This document shows positions 23,301 to 34,276 of a DNA stretch of 64,000 nt, in pieces. The translations under genes were made by a program, and so were the position numbers. The number at the start of each line of letters is the position of its first letter. The first letter of the stretch is position 1. Below the pieces are notes generated by a model. It was not told the DNA's origin. It ran no database searches and worked only from the letters and a program-made list of their open reading frames with translations. Source of the stretch: Cryptomeria japonica (taxonomy: Eukaryota > Streptophyta > Pinopsida > Cupressales > Cupressaceae); the NCBI RefSeq assembly GCF_030272615.1, contig NC_081410.1, forward strand, positions 287,307,957-287,371,956, read 5' to 3'.

Positions 23301-23702
23301 TGACTTTCTTTGTTATCTTGTGAGGTTGATCCAGCTATAGGAACTCATCTTGGATTCAACTCAAGATATATCTGACCCATTCGGGTTCATCAAGCACTAG
23401 AAAATGAACAAACTGGATAAAACCCTTATCTTGCAATGATTTGTATTCAAGATTCAGATTTCCCATTCTATCCATCATATGCTTAGTGTATAGTGATATC
23501 ATGTCTGCATTACCAAGCTCCTTAATGTTGCAGTGAATATATGCCCTAATATTTCATTATGTAGCATGCCATACAAGACAAAGGAAAAAATGCCTTCCAA
23601 ATCATCTTCAATGAATTTGAATGGATGTCTCTTGAACACAGGCCTTTCTCTCTCAGTAATCTCAACTACCAATGGAGTTGCAACACTAGATGCAGATGCC
23701 AT
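20375..23702 (-). pseudogene. Unrecognised ~1100-codon ORF of insertion 1
   Basis: The start is the ATG at 23702 (MASASSVATPLVVEITERER), followed by FKRHPFKFIEDDLEGIFSFV. Later blocks read WIMPMGYEVDGNTLDVYAQ, LYKKFTKPARKRKVRKEVEE, DILDARRHVASLEDERIKEY, FLRQFLIERRYDVNS and MARVGQARSLITPWIDSLM. The middle is Lys/Glu/Ser-rich and probably disordered. The frame is broken by stops and shifts and ends at TAA near 20375, about 200 nt before the PPT. No enzymatic motif is visible. About 410 nt without a gene separate it from gag. The architecture recalls accessory ORFs of large plant retroelements; function unknown. Confidence 0.55.
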
Positions 23703-24116
23703 TTTGAATTTAGGGTATAAAAATAGTTCGAGCATGAATAAATACCTTCTTAAATTCAACTGGATGCTAGGAATCACTGATTGATTGCTTCAAGCTCTGT
23801 TATCAGTGTTCAATCTCATTCACCTCACTCTTTTTCTCTTTCTCTTTGTTCACAATGTGAAGAATGAATGATTGAATGCCTTATTATCCACTGAAAACCT
23901 AACTTTAAGTTTTAATAAATGCACAACCCTAAAGGCTTTCCAAATACCCTTCTTCTTCAAGAATTCATCACCGGATACTCTGATAGGCATGAAATCTTCT
24001 GGATATCAATTGCACAACTAATCTCCATCTTCTACAACCATCCTTGACCGATTACAGATCTCTGAAAGAGGGTTTTAAGTATCTGCATGAAAAGATTCCC
24101 CTGAAGGCATTTGGCC

Positions 24117-25292
24117 TTAGTTACTGGATGAGGTTCCAACACTGAAATCAGGTGTGGAGCCATTCTGAACATTTGAATCTTCCTTCTTAACCCATATCTT
24201 CTTATGCTTCTCTCTAACTTCTACAACCTTTGCTTTTCCCTTTTCATTTGATCTGTTCTTGTCTACCAGAGCTTTCTTGCTTACATTTTTATTTCTAGAA
24301 TATTTTGCAATGTGACTGGATTTGTTGCATGCATGGCAAACAATATTTCCTTGCATACACTTGAAGTTCATCTGATTTGGTCTCATCTTGCATTGGTTAG
24401 AAATGTGTCTAAACATTCCATATGCATAACATCTCTTATTTTGGAAATTATTCATCATTGTTTTGCACATGTTTGACTTATGACCAAAATTGTTGCATAT
24501 GAAACATTGACCAGTAAAGTTAGGACCATATTCATCACATTATTCATCATCTCATTATTCATCTTATTTTTGCACTGACTTGCCATATGACCGAATTTAC
24601 CACAAAAAAAATATTTACCTTTGAATTTATAGGCATTAGGCTATCTTACTAGAGGTTTCTTGTTTCTTCTGATGATTTCTTTGTCCGTAACTGGAGGATT
24701 CTCCTTTCTTGTATCCAAGTCCTTGCATGTCTTTCCCATGTCTTTGACTTTCCAGCATCTCATCTAACCAGGTTGATCTAGCTTTGAATTTTTCTTTGTA
24801 CTCATTAGCAGTAGAAAGCTCATCTCTCAGAATTATGATCTGCCTTTCAAGTTCTTGTACATCATTATTGCATTGTAACAATTCAAGTTTCAAGTGATCA
24901 TTCTCATAATTCAATCTGCAACATTCATTAGATTTATCCTTCAATGACCTCATCAAATTTTCTTCTTTCTTCTTCTTGTCTTCAATCTCCTTTGTTAGCT
25001 ATATCACAATGGATTGCATCTCATTCTTCAGGACTGCATTCTCTCTAGCAATATTCTCACACTCATCTGTCTTGCCTTGTAGTGCTTGATTGTCAATGCT
25101 TTGTTCTTCTTTCTCCTTTAGTTTATCCATCAGTTCCTTTCTCTTCTCTCTTGATGTGTTGACTTGTTGCTTCAGAGATTCGATAAAATTTTCAGCTTCT
25201 TTCAAACTTCTCCTTAGGTTAGTCTTCTCTTTCATAGCTGCATCAAGATCTTCAAGTGCCACAGTAAGCTACTTCTACAAACCGGGGTCCAT
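24117..25292 (-). pseudogene. Gag-like protein with coiled coil and four zinc knuckles
   Basis: The likely start is the ATG at 25292 (MDPGL), 55 nt after the PBS. The N-terminal 220 or so residues are strongly coiled-coil: LEDLDAAMKEKTNLRRSLKE, DKLKEKEEQSIDNQALQ, LERQIIILRDELSTANEY. Four CCHC knuckles follow. The second is intact (CFICNNFGHKSNMC). The first lacks its first Cys (YFFCGKFGHMASQC), the third has Tyr for the second Cys (CYAYGMFRHISNQC) and the fourth ends in Ser (CHACNKSSHIAKYS). Early stops are TAG at probable Gln codons. The C-terminus is Lys/Ser-rich. It would bind and package element RNA. Plant Copia gag normally has one or two knuckles, so four are notable. Confidence 0.75.
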
Positions 25293-25346
25293 TGATTCAA
25301 TCTTCTAGATCTTCCTCAAGATTTTAGGCTTATTCCAAGGAACTAA

Positions 25347-25358
25347 GCTCTGATACCA
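25347..25358 (-). other. Primer-binding site of insertion 1
   Basis: The minus strand reads TGGTATCAGAGC, an exact match to the iMet PBS, 2 nt from the 5' LTR. Confidence 0.92.
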
Positions 25359-25360
25359 AT

Positions 25361-26499
25361 CGTTGGAATCAATGAACACTGAGAGGGGGGGGAGAATCAA
25401 TGTTTTACAATTATAAACTTATTAAGCTGATTCTTAAACCACCACATGCATAAGAATGAAAGTAATATGCAAAAACATAAATAAAATAACCACACAACCA
25501 TAACACCAATATTTTTATGTGGAAACATAGAAAGGGAAAAACCACGGTGGGATTTGACCTGACAATCTTATTATATTATGGCCAGAAGTATGATAATATT
25601 ACATAAGGGGTATGCACTTGCATTCATGCACACTGCTTAGAGGTCACTGCTCAAATATAAAGGGGCTACAACTTGGAGGAAGGATCACTTCCTTATAGGC
25701 TATTAAAATTTATTATAATAATGAATGAACTAAAGTATAGCATCCACATATGCCAAAAATTAATTTCGGCTAGGCTCAAATTGACTTCTGCAACTATTCT
25801 ACTTATCTGCTTTGTCTTACACCGTGCCACCTAAACCTTAAAATAACATTCACCAACCTTCACAAATGCACTCATACAAACTTCTCAACCTCTTCTCATC
25901 CATCAAAATGCTCAAATGAATTGGTCTTATATATCCACATCAACAAAATGAATCATTTATCATGTCGGGTTCCAAAAACTGCATAACATGCAACATGCAA
26001 CATGTAACCTTAAGTCAGCTCAATCCGTCCACAAATCCATATGTAGACCTAAAAAAAATGATAAAAAGCTTCATGCAAGTTGGCCCAATTACCTCGAACA
26101 TGAAACCAATCACCGAAATCAACCCAACAATTCCGTATCACATGTTACACAAAAAATATCTCTTCTCTAACTGAATTACCGGATACCAGACCTTCAATAT
26201 TGCTCACGAATAAACACTGGATATTGGGATCACAAGATAAGCTACCTAAAACCTTGAATTATCTTCCTTAATCAACACAACCAAAATTACACAATCAAAA
26301 TCAAGATATGCACACTGTACACATGTTCTATCGGTTACTGTGTTCCACCTTCCAGACTTATGCCTTATAAACAATATGACTTCCGGTATATGAAATTTGT
26401 GTCCAATGAATGTGATTTATGAAATGGGTTGCCATCAACAAAAACACCTAAGAATCTCTCATGCATTGATCTTCACTGGAAAAGTGTCTCTTACCAACA
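25361..26499 (-). repeat. 5' LTR of insertion 1
   Basis: It begins CGTTGGAATC (TGTTGG mutated) and ends TTACCAACA. It pairs with the left LTR over its whole length, with visible substitutions. The TATA box is TATATAAG on the minus strand at 25926-25933, conserved in the left copy. Confidence 0.93.
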
Positions 26500-26504
26500 A
26501 ATTC

Positions 26505-27813
26505 TTCATTGGGTCAGATGTGCTTGAAGAATTGTAGAGTTATATCAAAACAAATTATTCTTTGGAAATGGGCCAAGAGAGATTCTTTGACCCAGAGGGC
26601 CACATTAATAATGTCAAAAGGAAAGTACTTACCAACAGAGGGGTTACTCATGAAGTTCTCTTGGATGAGGATGTAATGGGAAACTATCACTTTTGATGAA
26701 ATTTTCTAAAGAAAAAGAAAATGGAAATTTTTTGATACAATTGGAAGAAGAGAAAAGAAAGAGGGACCCAAGCTTCGTTGTATTTTTTAATGAGGAACCT
26801 AATATCCTCAAAAGAATTATTTTGTAAATAAATAATTTTGAAAGGTTATATGGGAAATCAATTGGGGGTGATACCTCACCCAAGAAGGCAAAATTGCTAT
26901 GAAGAAACCCAAAGGGGTTATGATTGCTGATGCTCTAGATGTTGTTTCTGTTTAAGAATCTTCACCAAGTCCACCTCCACCAAAAAGACAAAAGAAAGAT
27001 GATCCTATGCCCTTAGTGCCATATGATGACATTGAAGGTGTAGGTGACATTCATGAAGCTATTAGTGCTTTGAAGTCTTTGAAGGATGATGAGGGAGGTT
27101 ATCAACCACAAGGCTCACCCCCTAGGTATGAAGAAGAAGCACATGGGAATGAGGCTAGGATTAAGGAGGATGCATTGCCATAAGATCCTGAAGATGAGAG
27201 AGTTGTATTTTCTTTGAGATTTATTGAAGCTGATGAATCCATTAAGACACAGGTGAATTTAAAGACATTTGGATAAAAATAAAGATGAAATAATTTGAAG
27301 AAAATAATCAAATGAATATTATGAGTGTCAATGAATCACAACATGATGAAACTGCAATGAGGACCTTCAAGGAATTGAGATTTGATGAAATAGATGTCAC
27401 CCCTAATGAGGCTAGAGATATGGTGCTAAAGAGTAACATGTTGATTATTCTTGGGATGATTGTTGAGCAAATATTTCTATTGGAACAAGTCACACATCAA
27501 GAAGACCCATTGCTAGTGGCAAAATTTGACTTTTAACAAGGGGTAATTGGGATAGGTTACAACCCCAGGATTGAGACTTTAACCATATGGGTAAGATTTA
27601 AAAGTACTGATAAGCCCAAAATAGTTGATATGGTCAAAGAAACAAAATGGGATGCAATATTGAAAACACTTAAAGATACCTCCCCCTTGGAGGCGGCCAC
27701 TATGATAATGCATTCTGCAATGTTCACCAGAGATGCTATAAAAAATATGCAACATAAATTAATTGAATATGAAAAAGTTCAAATTGATATGAATGAGGAG
27801 ATAAACAAATTGT
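26505..27813 (+). pseudogene. Unrecognised long ORF, part 2 (between insertions 1 and 2)
   Basis: Joined to part 1 with one target-site copy removed, the frame continues as ARF-FIGSDVLEEL. It then reads YIKTNYSLEMGQERFFDPEG, NVKRKVLTNRGVTHEVLLDE, a Pro/Lys linker (SPSPPPPKRQKKDDPMPLVP), FKELRFDEIDVTPNEARDMV and a C-terminal coiled coil (NMQHKLIEYEKVQIDMNEE). Stops include TAG at EEL*SYI (probable Gln). The frame is cut by insertion 2 after NKL and resumes at 45361. The role is unknown. The plan of globular part, acidic/proline linker and coiled coil is clear. Confidence 0.55.
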
Positions 27814-28928
27814 TGTGTCGACTTGAATTTCAGCTTCAGAAAACTACCTACAACATATTAGCTTCACAAAATACAAAGGAAATAATACAAGAAATCCAAA
27901 CTCAACCAATGAAATTACATGAAATGAATATAAAATAAAAACATTATTACCTTCATGGTTTAAGTCTCATTGTGTCCTAACTCCACTGTTCCTGGTTGTA
28001 GATAATTTGCTCTCAGACAAGCACTGGTAGCTTCCAAGATGGCATATGAAAAATTGACTGATAGTTAACTGATACTATGATATGCACATGCAAACGATTT
28101 AAGTTAACATGATATTAAGCTATGATAAGAATTATAAAAATGCTAATTGCTTCAAACTCAAACTCACAGATGCAAGATGAAGACTCCTAAAATGACTATA
28201 TGATTATCTATTAGTCTATTAGTTTCAAAATGGCTTAGGACACCTCTTTTTTATATATTTTTGAGTGCATGAGCTTAGGTGGAAGAGATCAACGACCATG
28301 ATTGAATCTTGCAAATTGGATGGCTATGAGCAAGAAGTTGAAGGTTGAGAGAAAGGGGGAAGGAGAAGACAAGTGTCACTCATCTCACCTTGACTGAGCT
28401 GAAGACTTGAGAGGATATAGGATAGTTGGAGAAGATGTAGGAATGAGAGGACAAGTGGACTCAAGTCCTCCTAAGATATAGGGATGTTGGAGAGAATATA
28501 AAAGAAGGTTAGGAAATATGTGTACATACACAATATTTCATTTATTTTGGAAGTTAGAGATAAGTGGCAAATAAATGATTTAATTTAATTTAATTTAATT
28601 TTGTTGAATTAATTTAGCCACATGATGGATGAGTTGCAAAGGAAAGATGAAGTGGAGATGAAAATGAATTAAATAATTAAGAAATTATTTATTGTTTGAG
28701 ACTATATGATAGAAGAATAATTAAATATTAGATATTTAATTAATTGATTAGAAGAAAAGGATATCACGAATTAATTAATAAAATGTTTTAATTAAATTAA
28801 TTACTAGAAGGACATAAAATGAATTAAATAAATTAATATTTTCAAATTAACTATTTAATAGAAGAATAATTATTAAATAAATATAAAATATTTATTTAAT
28901 TTCTCATAGCCAATTTTATGTGTATACA
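27814..28928 (-). repeat. 3' LTR of insertion 2
   Basis: The plus-strand ends are TGTGTCGACTTG and ATGTGTATACA. It is collinear with the copy at 44234-45355. The first 120 nt extend the open frame of the host ORF by chance and should not be read as its C-terminus. AT-rich tracts of TTAATTTAATT type fill the U3 side. Confidence 0.95.
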
Positions 28929-28942
28929 TTTTGCCCCTCTTT
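28929..28942 (-). other. Polypurine tract of insertion 2
   Basis: The minus strand reads AAAGAGGGGCAAAA immediately before the TG of the 3' LTR. Confidence 0.85.
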
Positions 28943-29447
28943 GAAATGATGTTGATACAACATTGTTTCAAAGATTAAATCAAGTCTCGATAATGCACCT
29001 GATGGAGATAAAAATCTTGATTGTGTGCCCCCTCAGGAGATTGATCGTGAAATTATTGAAAAACTTGGATAAGGGATTAATCTCACGATAATTAAAAAGG
29101 TCCCTCAATTAAATTAATTTGTGAAAAATAAATAAAATCGCCCCACTGAAAAGCATTAATTACCCTTTCAAATGGTAATTATAAAATTAGCCTAGGTTAA
29201 TTTTATCCTCTTTTGCATCCTTGTCAGCTTGTGGAGTGAAAAGAATTTTCTTGCTGAGCTGGCAAAATGGTTATCCCATTCGCGAACCATCGATTTGAGC
29301 GTGTATGACGTTATCAGGGACCTCCTAAGTATGGTTATTCGGTGTGTACCTTATCTTGAGCTTGTTTGCAACTTTCCGTACAAATTTCCTTGTTTTTCGA
29401 CACGTGTGAGGTTATTTTTATTTTTATTTATTTTCAGTATTTCGTTT
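28943..29447. other. Non-coding 3' region of insertion 2
   Basis: No gene was found. The stretch lies between the PPT and the third 21-nt array. It may hold the promoter of the plus-strand accessory ORF, but I see no convincing TATA element. Confidence 0.4.
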
Positions 29448-29742
29448 TAGCACTTTTGTCTTCAATGTCATCGCATATGCATTTTATGTTAGAAATTTTG
29501 ATAGTCTAACATTTTTTATTTGTATGTTCACTCTTTCGTTAGAAATGTTCAGGCTTATGCATGCGTATCACTTTTGTTTGGTTTGTTCACTCTTTTGTGT
29601 GTTATGTTAGGGCAAATGATTATTTTCACACTTTTTCTTTGTTTGTTAGCGCTTTCATTATGTGGGTTCACACATTTGTGTGTTTCAATGCCTGTGCTTA
29701 ATAGAATAACGCTTTTGTTTTGACGAATAGCGCATTTGGTGA
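29448..29742 (+). repeat. Third ~20-nt array, upstream of the antisense ORF
   Basis: About 14 degenerate units of 18-21 nt start TTAGC/TTCAC/ATAAC and continue with a CTTTTGT or CATTTG core. Starts are at about 29448, 29469, 29490, 29508, 29527, 29548, 29566, 29586, 29607, 29625, 29646, 29667, 29687, 29707 and 29727. It is the reverse complement of the arrays at 42511-42782 and 43848-44098. Confidence 0.75.
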
Positions 29743-30206
29743 AAAAATTAAATTTGTTTGATTTTGACTATGTTAAAATTCATTTAGACGACTTGAATTG
29801 ATATTTTGATGCGTGGATTTGATAGATAGGTATGTTGATTGATGTTTGATTGATAGAGAATTTGATAAATTTGATTGATAGGATAAATTATTAATTGATT
29901 TGATTAGGAGATTAATAGATTATCTCTAAGAGATTGATCCAGTCTCTGATAAAGAGCTTGATAGAGTTAATTGAACTTAGTGATTTATAGAAAATCATTG
30001 GCGATGATCTAAAAGTTGATTTGATAGCCTGATTTTCTTTGTAGAAAAGATTTAATCAATTATTGATGTGATTGATGGATTAGCGATCTCTTTGGATTTG
30101 ATAGATAGATAATTGATAGAGATCAAATTCTCTTGTTAAACAGGAGAAGCCTGACGTTCTCTAGTGTCGAGAGAAATTCCTGGCCATGCACCATTTAGTG
30201 CCAAAG
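29743..30206. repeat. Low-complexity GATTGATAGATA tract
   Basis: Degenerate repeats of TTGATTGATAG/GATAGATA type fill most of this interval before the antisense ORF. No coding signal is seen until about 30200. Confidence 0.55.
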
Positions 30207-32281
30207 CTTAACAGGCCGAGATTAGACACATAGATGCCTGTGAATTACGTCATTTGTTGTAGATGTATGATATTACCCATAATATGGGTTTGTTGACTTC
30301 CTTAGCAAAGAGATGGCATAGCAAGCATAACACTTTCCACCTATCCACTGGTGAGATTAGTGTGACACTCGAGGATGTCTACAGGATTATACACATCCCC
30401 ATGACTGGTGAGTTAGTCCAGTATGATTTTCAGGATCTTGGAGGGACAGAGGCTTGCAAAGCCGTATTTGGTGATGAGAGAAATTCTAGAGGAGAGATCT
30501 GATGGGAGGATATGATCATGTACTATGAGACTCTCCTAGTTATTCTTGCAGGATTGATTGGCGGATTCATTTGTCTAGATAGGAGATCTTGAGGTTTCGC
30601 TGTTAGTTGGGGTGAGATTCTATAGAACATGATGCAACATCAGACTTGATATGCGTGGGGTGTTTGCATGCTTTCTTATTTGTATCATGATCTTCACCAG
30701 GTTGTCTTTGATGACAGTGCTAGTATGTCTACAGGATGTACACTTTTACAGATTTGGTGCTGGGAGCACATTGCTGTTACTTGGCCTATCCATCATAGAG
30801 TTCGTGGTGATGGGAAGCAATATGTCTATTTATATGCAAGTATCCTTACTCAGCATAAGCTGGGTAAGATGGAGTATTGGCGTTGGGTTCTAGATTCACT
30901 AGATAGCATCATTTGGAGACCCTATATCGATTGTGAGCCGTGGATGGATGATGCACAAACATTACCATATATTTTATAGAGTAGATATCTGATTGGTCGT
31001 ACTCCATACATTGTTGAGTGACAGTTGACTAGTCACATTTTGAGAGAGTTTGGTATCATTCAACACATGCCTATTGGTGTCACCATGTATGCACATCGGT
31101 ACAAGGATGGGCGAGATTGGGGACCTTATTTGTCTTTTGAGATAGCACTCACAAAATTTTTGGCTACTCCTATGGTAGCTAATGATTTGAGATTACACAT
31201 TTTGGATCCTAGTGTGATTATGGATTATTCTTAGTACATGCTTGCACACCCTTTTCCTCGTATTACTGATTCAACAGACCCTTCTCCCATCTCAGAAGAT
31301 GAGGAGGATGATTCAGATGATCCCATCATTAGGAGACATAGACAAAGACGAGAGCTTAGAGCTACTCGAGAGGCCAAAGATGAGGGAGATGAGGGAGGAG
31401 ATGGAGGCAAAGGCGGTAGGAGACCTAGACGAAGAGGAGGTTGATTGAGAGTCCATGGAGGACCTTTTAGACCAGTTGGGAGGGTTGGGAGACCACTCTC
31501 TATGGGAGGGAGAGATGCAAGATGGATTGGGAGGGATACAAGAAGGATGCGTATGCGATTAGTGAGAGGATTACCCTCTACAGGAGGAGACATGAGCACT
31601 AGATTGGATAGGGGCCGTGGGAGAGGCATTGATTTTGGTCAGATTCAGCCAGATCTTATGGTTATTGCAGCTCATGGAAGAGAGGAGGAGGATTTAGAGG
31701 ATCATGTTCCTCTCTTTAGATGATGGGTCTTGAGGGCTACTCGGGTTGAGATTCCAGCAGGTGGAGAGGGAGGCAGAGGTGAGGAGATTCAGGATGCACC
31801 TCAACAGGATGTACCAAAGCAGGATACCTTGGACGATCTCAGAGCACATATAGATCAACTTAGGGTATAGGTGCAAACACTTATGACAGAGAGAGACATG
31901 GCTATTAGGATACAACATGATACTCAAGCCCTTCTTGATAACATTCAGTAGGTTGGATCTGGCACTCTCTCAGCTGATATTGTCAGAGCACTATTTCGGG
32001 TTGGGAAGAAGACAACACACTGGCGATGATTATATGAGGATTTAGTCGCAGAGAGTCAGAGAGCAAGTAGCTATCACACTACTATGAGGATGGATACTAG
32101 TAGTGGTGGGGTCATGGGACCTCCTCAGAGGAGTGGTGATCAAGGGGGACAATCATCTGGAGGATCTTCTTGCCCATAGCCACAGAGATGGATAGAGTCA
32201 AGTGTTAGTGGCATAAGATAGCCTTGACTTGTAGACGTGATTGATATTGATGAGGCATTTTGTATTTTATTATTGATCTGA
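30207..32281 (+). pseudogene. Plant mobile domain (PMD) accessory ORF, antisense to gag-pol
   Basis: A single frame of about 690 codons with scattered stops shows the PMD (PF10536-type) signature: MGLLTSLAKRWHSKHNTFHL, TGEISVTLEDVYRIIHIPMT, CTLLQIWCWEHIAVTWPI, YWRWVLDSLDSIIWRPYIDC and GVTMYAHRYKDGRDWGPY. A variable tail follows: acidic (SEDEEDDSDD), Arg/Gly-rich, then a short coiled coil (LDDLRAHIDQLRV). No clear ATG survives. Stops are mostly TGA at likely Arg or TAG at likely Gln. PMD proteins occur as host genes (MAIN/MAIL family) and as cargo in plant retroelements. Antisense accessory ORFs are known in Tat elements. The role in the element is unknown. Confidence 0.85.
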
Positions 32282-32319
32282 TATCATTGTATACTTGAAC
32301 TTTTTATTGTTTTATGGTG

Positions 32320-33120
32320 ATCTATATGCAGACATGGAATCTATATGATGATGATCTATGGTTCATTATGCATGCTACTCTATATGATGATGATCTATAT
32401 GCTTCATGATTACTTAGATTATTTTTTGATGATGTATATGAAGTGATGAGATGGTTGATGTTATGATAATGTTTTTTTTCCTTTATTTTAAGATGATGAT
32501 GTTCTATATGATGCAATGATGATGAAATGAAATGCAATTGATCATGGATGCAATTTAATAGTACTAACTCAAATGCCATTCTTTACTTAAATGATGTAAA
32601 TGCAATGATCTATATGGGAATGCAAATGAATGTTAATTTTTTAGTTTAAAAGTATACATATAATGATTTTAAATGCAAATGATCTACATGAAATGTTTTC
32701 AATTTTGATGATTTAAAAATAAAAACGATGATTATGAAATGCAACTTATGGATGTTTATATGTAATGCTTATAATGATAAATGAATCAAAGTGCAAAGAT
32801 GCAACTAAATGACTTTAATGAAGTAAAATGAACTAAAATGATAATGAACCTAATGCAAATAATAATGATGATATGCTACATGATTAATGAAATACACTTA
32901 ATGAAATTCAAACTAATGCAATGCAAATGATTATGATCAAAATGCAAACCTAATGAAATGAATGAACCTAAATGCAAATTGTTTTGGTTTTTTCAAGTAT
33001 ACTCAATCTTTATTTATAATAATTGATCTCTAAATGGAAGGAAATGCTTATAATGCAACTGATAATGAATGCTTATAATGCAGATGAATAATGAGATAAT
33101 CTAAAAATAATCTAACTAAA
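32320..33120. repeat. ATG-rich low-complexity tract
   Basis: Degenerate AATGCAAATGA / ATGATGATCTAT repeats dominate. A near-identical pair CTATATGATGATGATCTAT occurs near 32341 and 32381. The composition is strongly biased to ATG/CAT words, and open frames here are products of that bias. Confidence 0.7.
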
Positions 33121-34276
33121 ATGATACTTCTATTCTTCATATGCTGTCTTATAAAAGTGTTTGATTTCATCATTGAGCTTTTGAATGTTGTAAGAAAATA
33201 CAAGCAACTTGACATAATGATTCAAGATGACCTGAGTATTTCTTACATGGATTTTGATATAGAAAGTTTATACAAGCAACTTGATATAATGAATCAAGTT
33301 GACTTGAGTATTTCTTGCAGAACAGACAAGGATTATCTCCTTTCATGCATGATTCAGAATGTCCTCCTTGATCTTTTGCTGATCATATCCTTAGACAAGT
33401 ACATACCTTAATAAGAGGTAAACCACATACAACAAACATAGAAAATAATCATGCCCCATCATAGCTTCTCTAGTCATGGACATCCTTGAGTCGCATAGAT
33501 TACATGATTAGCAATAAAATCAAGATATAAACACTAAATCGTGTATGTCATGCACATGTTCTCATGGTCATTAACTGATATAATAATCTTGATGAATGAT
33601 CATTGATAATCCTTTATTACTTGCTGGTTGATTCTTCATTTTCTGAGTTTCATGATTCAGTTGTTACAAAATGCCTTGATCTTTGTTGCTTTGTTGCTCG
33701 TTATTTGTTTCAAAATCCTAGGTGTTTTGGTTTTTTCCTAAGTTTTCTAAATGTTTTGGATTTTCAAAGATTTAAAAGATCACCTTAGCAAAAGGAATTG
33801 GGATTTTCCCCCAGTGGAAACAAAACTTTATAATGGATGTATGAATTGATCAAGATCCAAACCATGGGAGGATATAATGCAGATATGACTGACTCTGATA
33901 AAATCCAAGACAGTGACTATGATAAGTATGTCAAAGATTGATAACTATTGGTAAGCTGCATATTTCCCACTAAATGGTTCAAAGAAATCGATGTGAAAGA
34001 TGAAATGGATGAGCTAGGATAGATGGAAGTGATAGATGCAAATAGGATGGAGTGGATAGGTGCGCAAAGCAATCTCATAAATGGAAGAACCCACTTTTAG
34101 ATAGCACCTGTTTACCAGGTTTTCACTATATAAATTTATTGCACTTTTTTAATGTTTGATTTTTTTCTTCTGTTTTCGCTTTTTTATGCTTTTTAAGGAT
34201 TTTTTGCTTTTTTGATTTTTACTGATTTCCTTAGGACTTTATATGCTTTTTACTAATTTCTTCAGGACTTTATATT
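33121..34276. other. Non-coding region between the ATG-rich tract and pol
   Basis: It contains a 49-nt tandem pair (separate entry) and a T-rich stretch just after the pol stop with two ~30-nt copies of TTTTTACTRATTTC..AGGACTTTATAT (about 34217-34277). No gene was found. Confidence 0.5.
33199..33319. repeat. 49-nt direct repeat pair, period 72 bp
   Basis: Copies at 33199-33247 and 33271-33319 begin TACAAGCAACTTGA and end GAGTATTTCTTRCA. They match at 44 of 49 positions by direct count. Confidence 0.85.

Larger units (their letters stand above)
19013..26499 (-). mobile_element. Insertion 1: non-autonomous Copia-ended LTR element
   Basis: It has two LTRs, an iMet PBS 2 nt from the right LTR and a polypurine tract at the left LTR, so it runs on the minus strand. 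The flanking 5-mers are GATTC (19008-19012) and AATTC (26500-26504), a target-site duplication with one mismatch. The 5.2-kb interior holds a gag-like ORF and a second long ORF. No protease, integrase, RT or RNase H motif was found. It must have moved with enzymes from another element. By eye its two LTRs differ more than those of insertion 2, so it is probably older. Confidence 0.9.

Noticed and set aside
27814-27938. Reading the host ORF on through CRLEFQLQ to the stop at 27938 as its natural C-terminus
   Set aside because: This segment is the start of the insertion-2 LTR and recurs at 44234; the true continuation is at 45361.
31231-31629. Minus-strand Pro/Leu/Ser-rich open frame
   Set aside because: It is the complement of the Arg/Gly-rich tail of the PMD ORF; composition explains it.
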